The notes under the pieces are model-generated. The model was not told the DNA's origin. It saw only the letters and a program-made list of their open reading frames with translations, and ran no database searches. Of a stretch of DNA of 64,000 nucleotides, positions 63,410-64,000 are shown one piece after another. Where the stretch lies: positions 1-64,000 of the forward strand of contig JAHJYA010000117.1 of NCBI GenBank assembly GCA_018826895.1. Direction: 5' to 3'. The translations under genes and the position numbers were made by a program. The DNA is from Gammaproteobacteria bacterium. Lineage in GTDB: Bacteria; Pseudomonadota; Gammaproteobacteria; Pseudomonadales; Pseudomonadaceae. Positions within the stretch are counted from its first letter, which is position 1. Each line of letters starts with the position of its first letter.

Positions 63410-63772
63410 GACAACTCCTCTTGAGGCGGACATGGGCGTGAACCTTAGCGGAATGGTCACGTCTGCTAAGACCTAATTGTCATTTATGAGAGATTTTTAT
63501 GCGAGACAGCTATATGCAGGGCCTATGGCCCCGGGCTGGGCCGCGCAAACCGTGGCCTGCCGTCTTTCTTCATGACCACTGCACTGTTTTAAGAACTGCA
63601 TTGCCAGTGGGTCGACCCTGTCTATACTCGAACACGATAGGCAGTACCTGATGGAACCGGAAGGGCTTCGGCACGGACAGGTTTCGGCAGCAGTTGCCAG
63701 CAGTATCGGCAGTCGATCCCTTTGCCGCAGGCTTAGCCGGCGGGATAACAAGAACGATAAGGGGAACCCGCA
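63410..63772. other. 363-base region upstream of coxB
   Basis: The divergent promoter region of coxB and the PA0104-like gene. It contains a candidate promoter (63601-63628), a GGGCC-TAT-GGCCC dyad near 63519 and a GGGG ribosome site for coxB. No gene or RNA element is seen. The leader from the candidate promoter to coxB would be about 140 bases. Confidence 0.6.
63601..63628 (+). promoter_or_regulatory. Candidate coxB promoter with sigma-S-type -10
   Basis: TTGCCA and CTATACT are separated by a 16-base spacer counted to TATACT. CTATACT is the favoured RpoS extended -10. In P. aeruginosa the aa3 oxidase genes depend on RpoS under starvation, which fits. Confidence 0.5.
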
Positions 63773-64000
63773 ATGACGCGACATCCACGAGTCTGGATGA
63801 GCCTTGCGCTGTGGTTGGTGTTTAGCTCGGCGCACGCCAGCTGGACCGTCAACATGGCACCTGGTGTCACCGAAGTCAGCCGCTCGGTGTTCGACCTGCA
63901 CATGACCATTTTCTGGATCTGTGTAGTGATTGGCGTGCTGGTATTCGGCGCCATGTTCTGGTCGATGCTGATCCACCGCCGCTCGCGCGGGCAGCAGCCG
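63773..64000 (+). CDS. coxB: Cytochrome c oxidase subunit II, 5' end only
   Basis: The first 76 codons of an aa3-type cytochrome c oxidase subunit II, cut by the right window edge. A signal peptide (MTRHPRVWMSLALWLVFSSAHA) is followed by WTVNMAPGVTEVSRSVFDLHM, the usual start of subunit II, and the first membrane segment TIFWICVVIGVLVFGAMFW. AAGGGG precedes the ATG. The copper-binding domain lies beyond the window. Its position after the SulP and PA0104-like genes matches P. aeruginosa. Confidence 0.93.
   Translation, partial: MTRHPRVWMSLALWLVFSSAHASWTVNMAPGVTEVSRSVFDLHMTIFWICVVIGVLVFGAMFWSMLIHRRSRGQQP

Overview
The window is a GC-rich chromosomal segment of a Pseudomonas (sensu lato). This rests on the conserved order trkA-rsmB-fmt-def-LysM protein-dprA-tsaC-qor-hemF-aroE, the trpI/trpBA divergon, the choline-sulfate block, the SOS-controlled radical SAM gene, the carbonic anhydrase-SulP-coxB order, and many Pseudomonas-type REP palindromes (GTAGGAGC.., GTGGGAGG..). 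I see no tRNA or rRNA genes, no CRISPR array, no intact insertion sequence and no phage genes. Assignments are by reading proteins and motifs; no database search was run.

Layout. 1-7.8 kb is an ectoine catabolic cluster (eutC end, doeA, doeB, doeX, then doeC and doeD). It is interrupted by an NlpC/P60 hydrolase and by a yhhQ transporter preceded by what looks like a preQ1-I riboswitch. 7.9-10.8 kb holds an MFS transporter with a divergent LysR regulator and a small exported protein. 10.8-21.5 kb is housekeeping: potassium uptake, rRNA methylation, start-tRNA formylation, peptide deformylation, DNA uptake, t6A synthesis, heme and shikimate enzymes. 21.5-24.5 kb is an accessory insert of three small exported proteins with a divergent AraC regulator. 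24.5-29.8 kb is choline-sulfate use (SulP, choline-binding protein, sulfatase, LysR). 29.7-32.3 kb holds a tightly coupled DUF883-lactonase-NAD(P)-binding operon and a VOC protein.

32.4-49 kb is mixed: pbpG, trpBA with trpI, dodecin, flavin oxidoreductase, OsmC, lipoproteins, HAD and GNAT proteins, gamma carbonic anhydrase, oligopeptidase A, an AraC regulator, a bile-acid-symporter-like carrier and a LexA-box radical SAM gene. 49-60.6 kb is a complete mannitol/polyol system (mtlR, mtlEFGKDYZ): a periplasmic binding protein and ABC transporter bring polyol in, MtlD oxidises it to the ketose, and MtlY and MtlZ phosphorylate the products. It is bracketed by two closely similar beta-carbonic anhydrase genes. 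The second is followed by a SulP carrier, two small unknown genes and the start of coxB.

The signals I find most interesting are a 266-bp doubly nested palindromic element between mtlG and mtlK, the riboswitch before yhhQ, the paralogous carbonic anhydrases flanking the mtl cluster, the LexA box, and the orphan AraC/NTF2-like/Atu4866 exported-protein cluster. None is a demonstrated new system.
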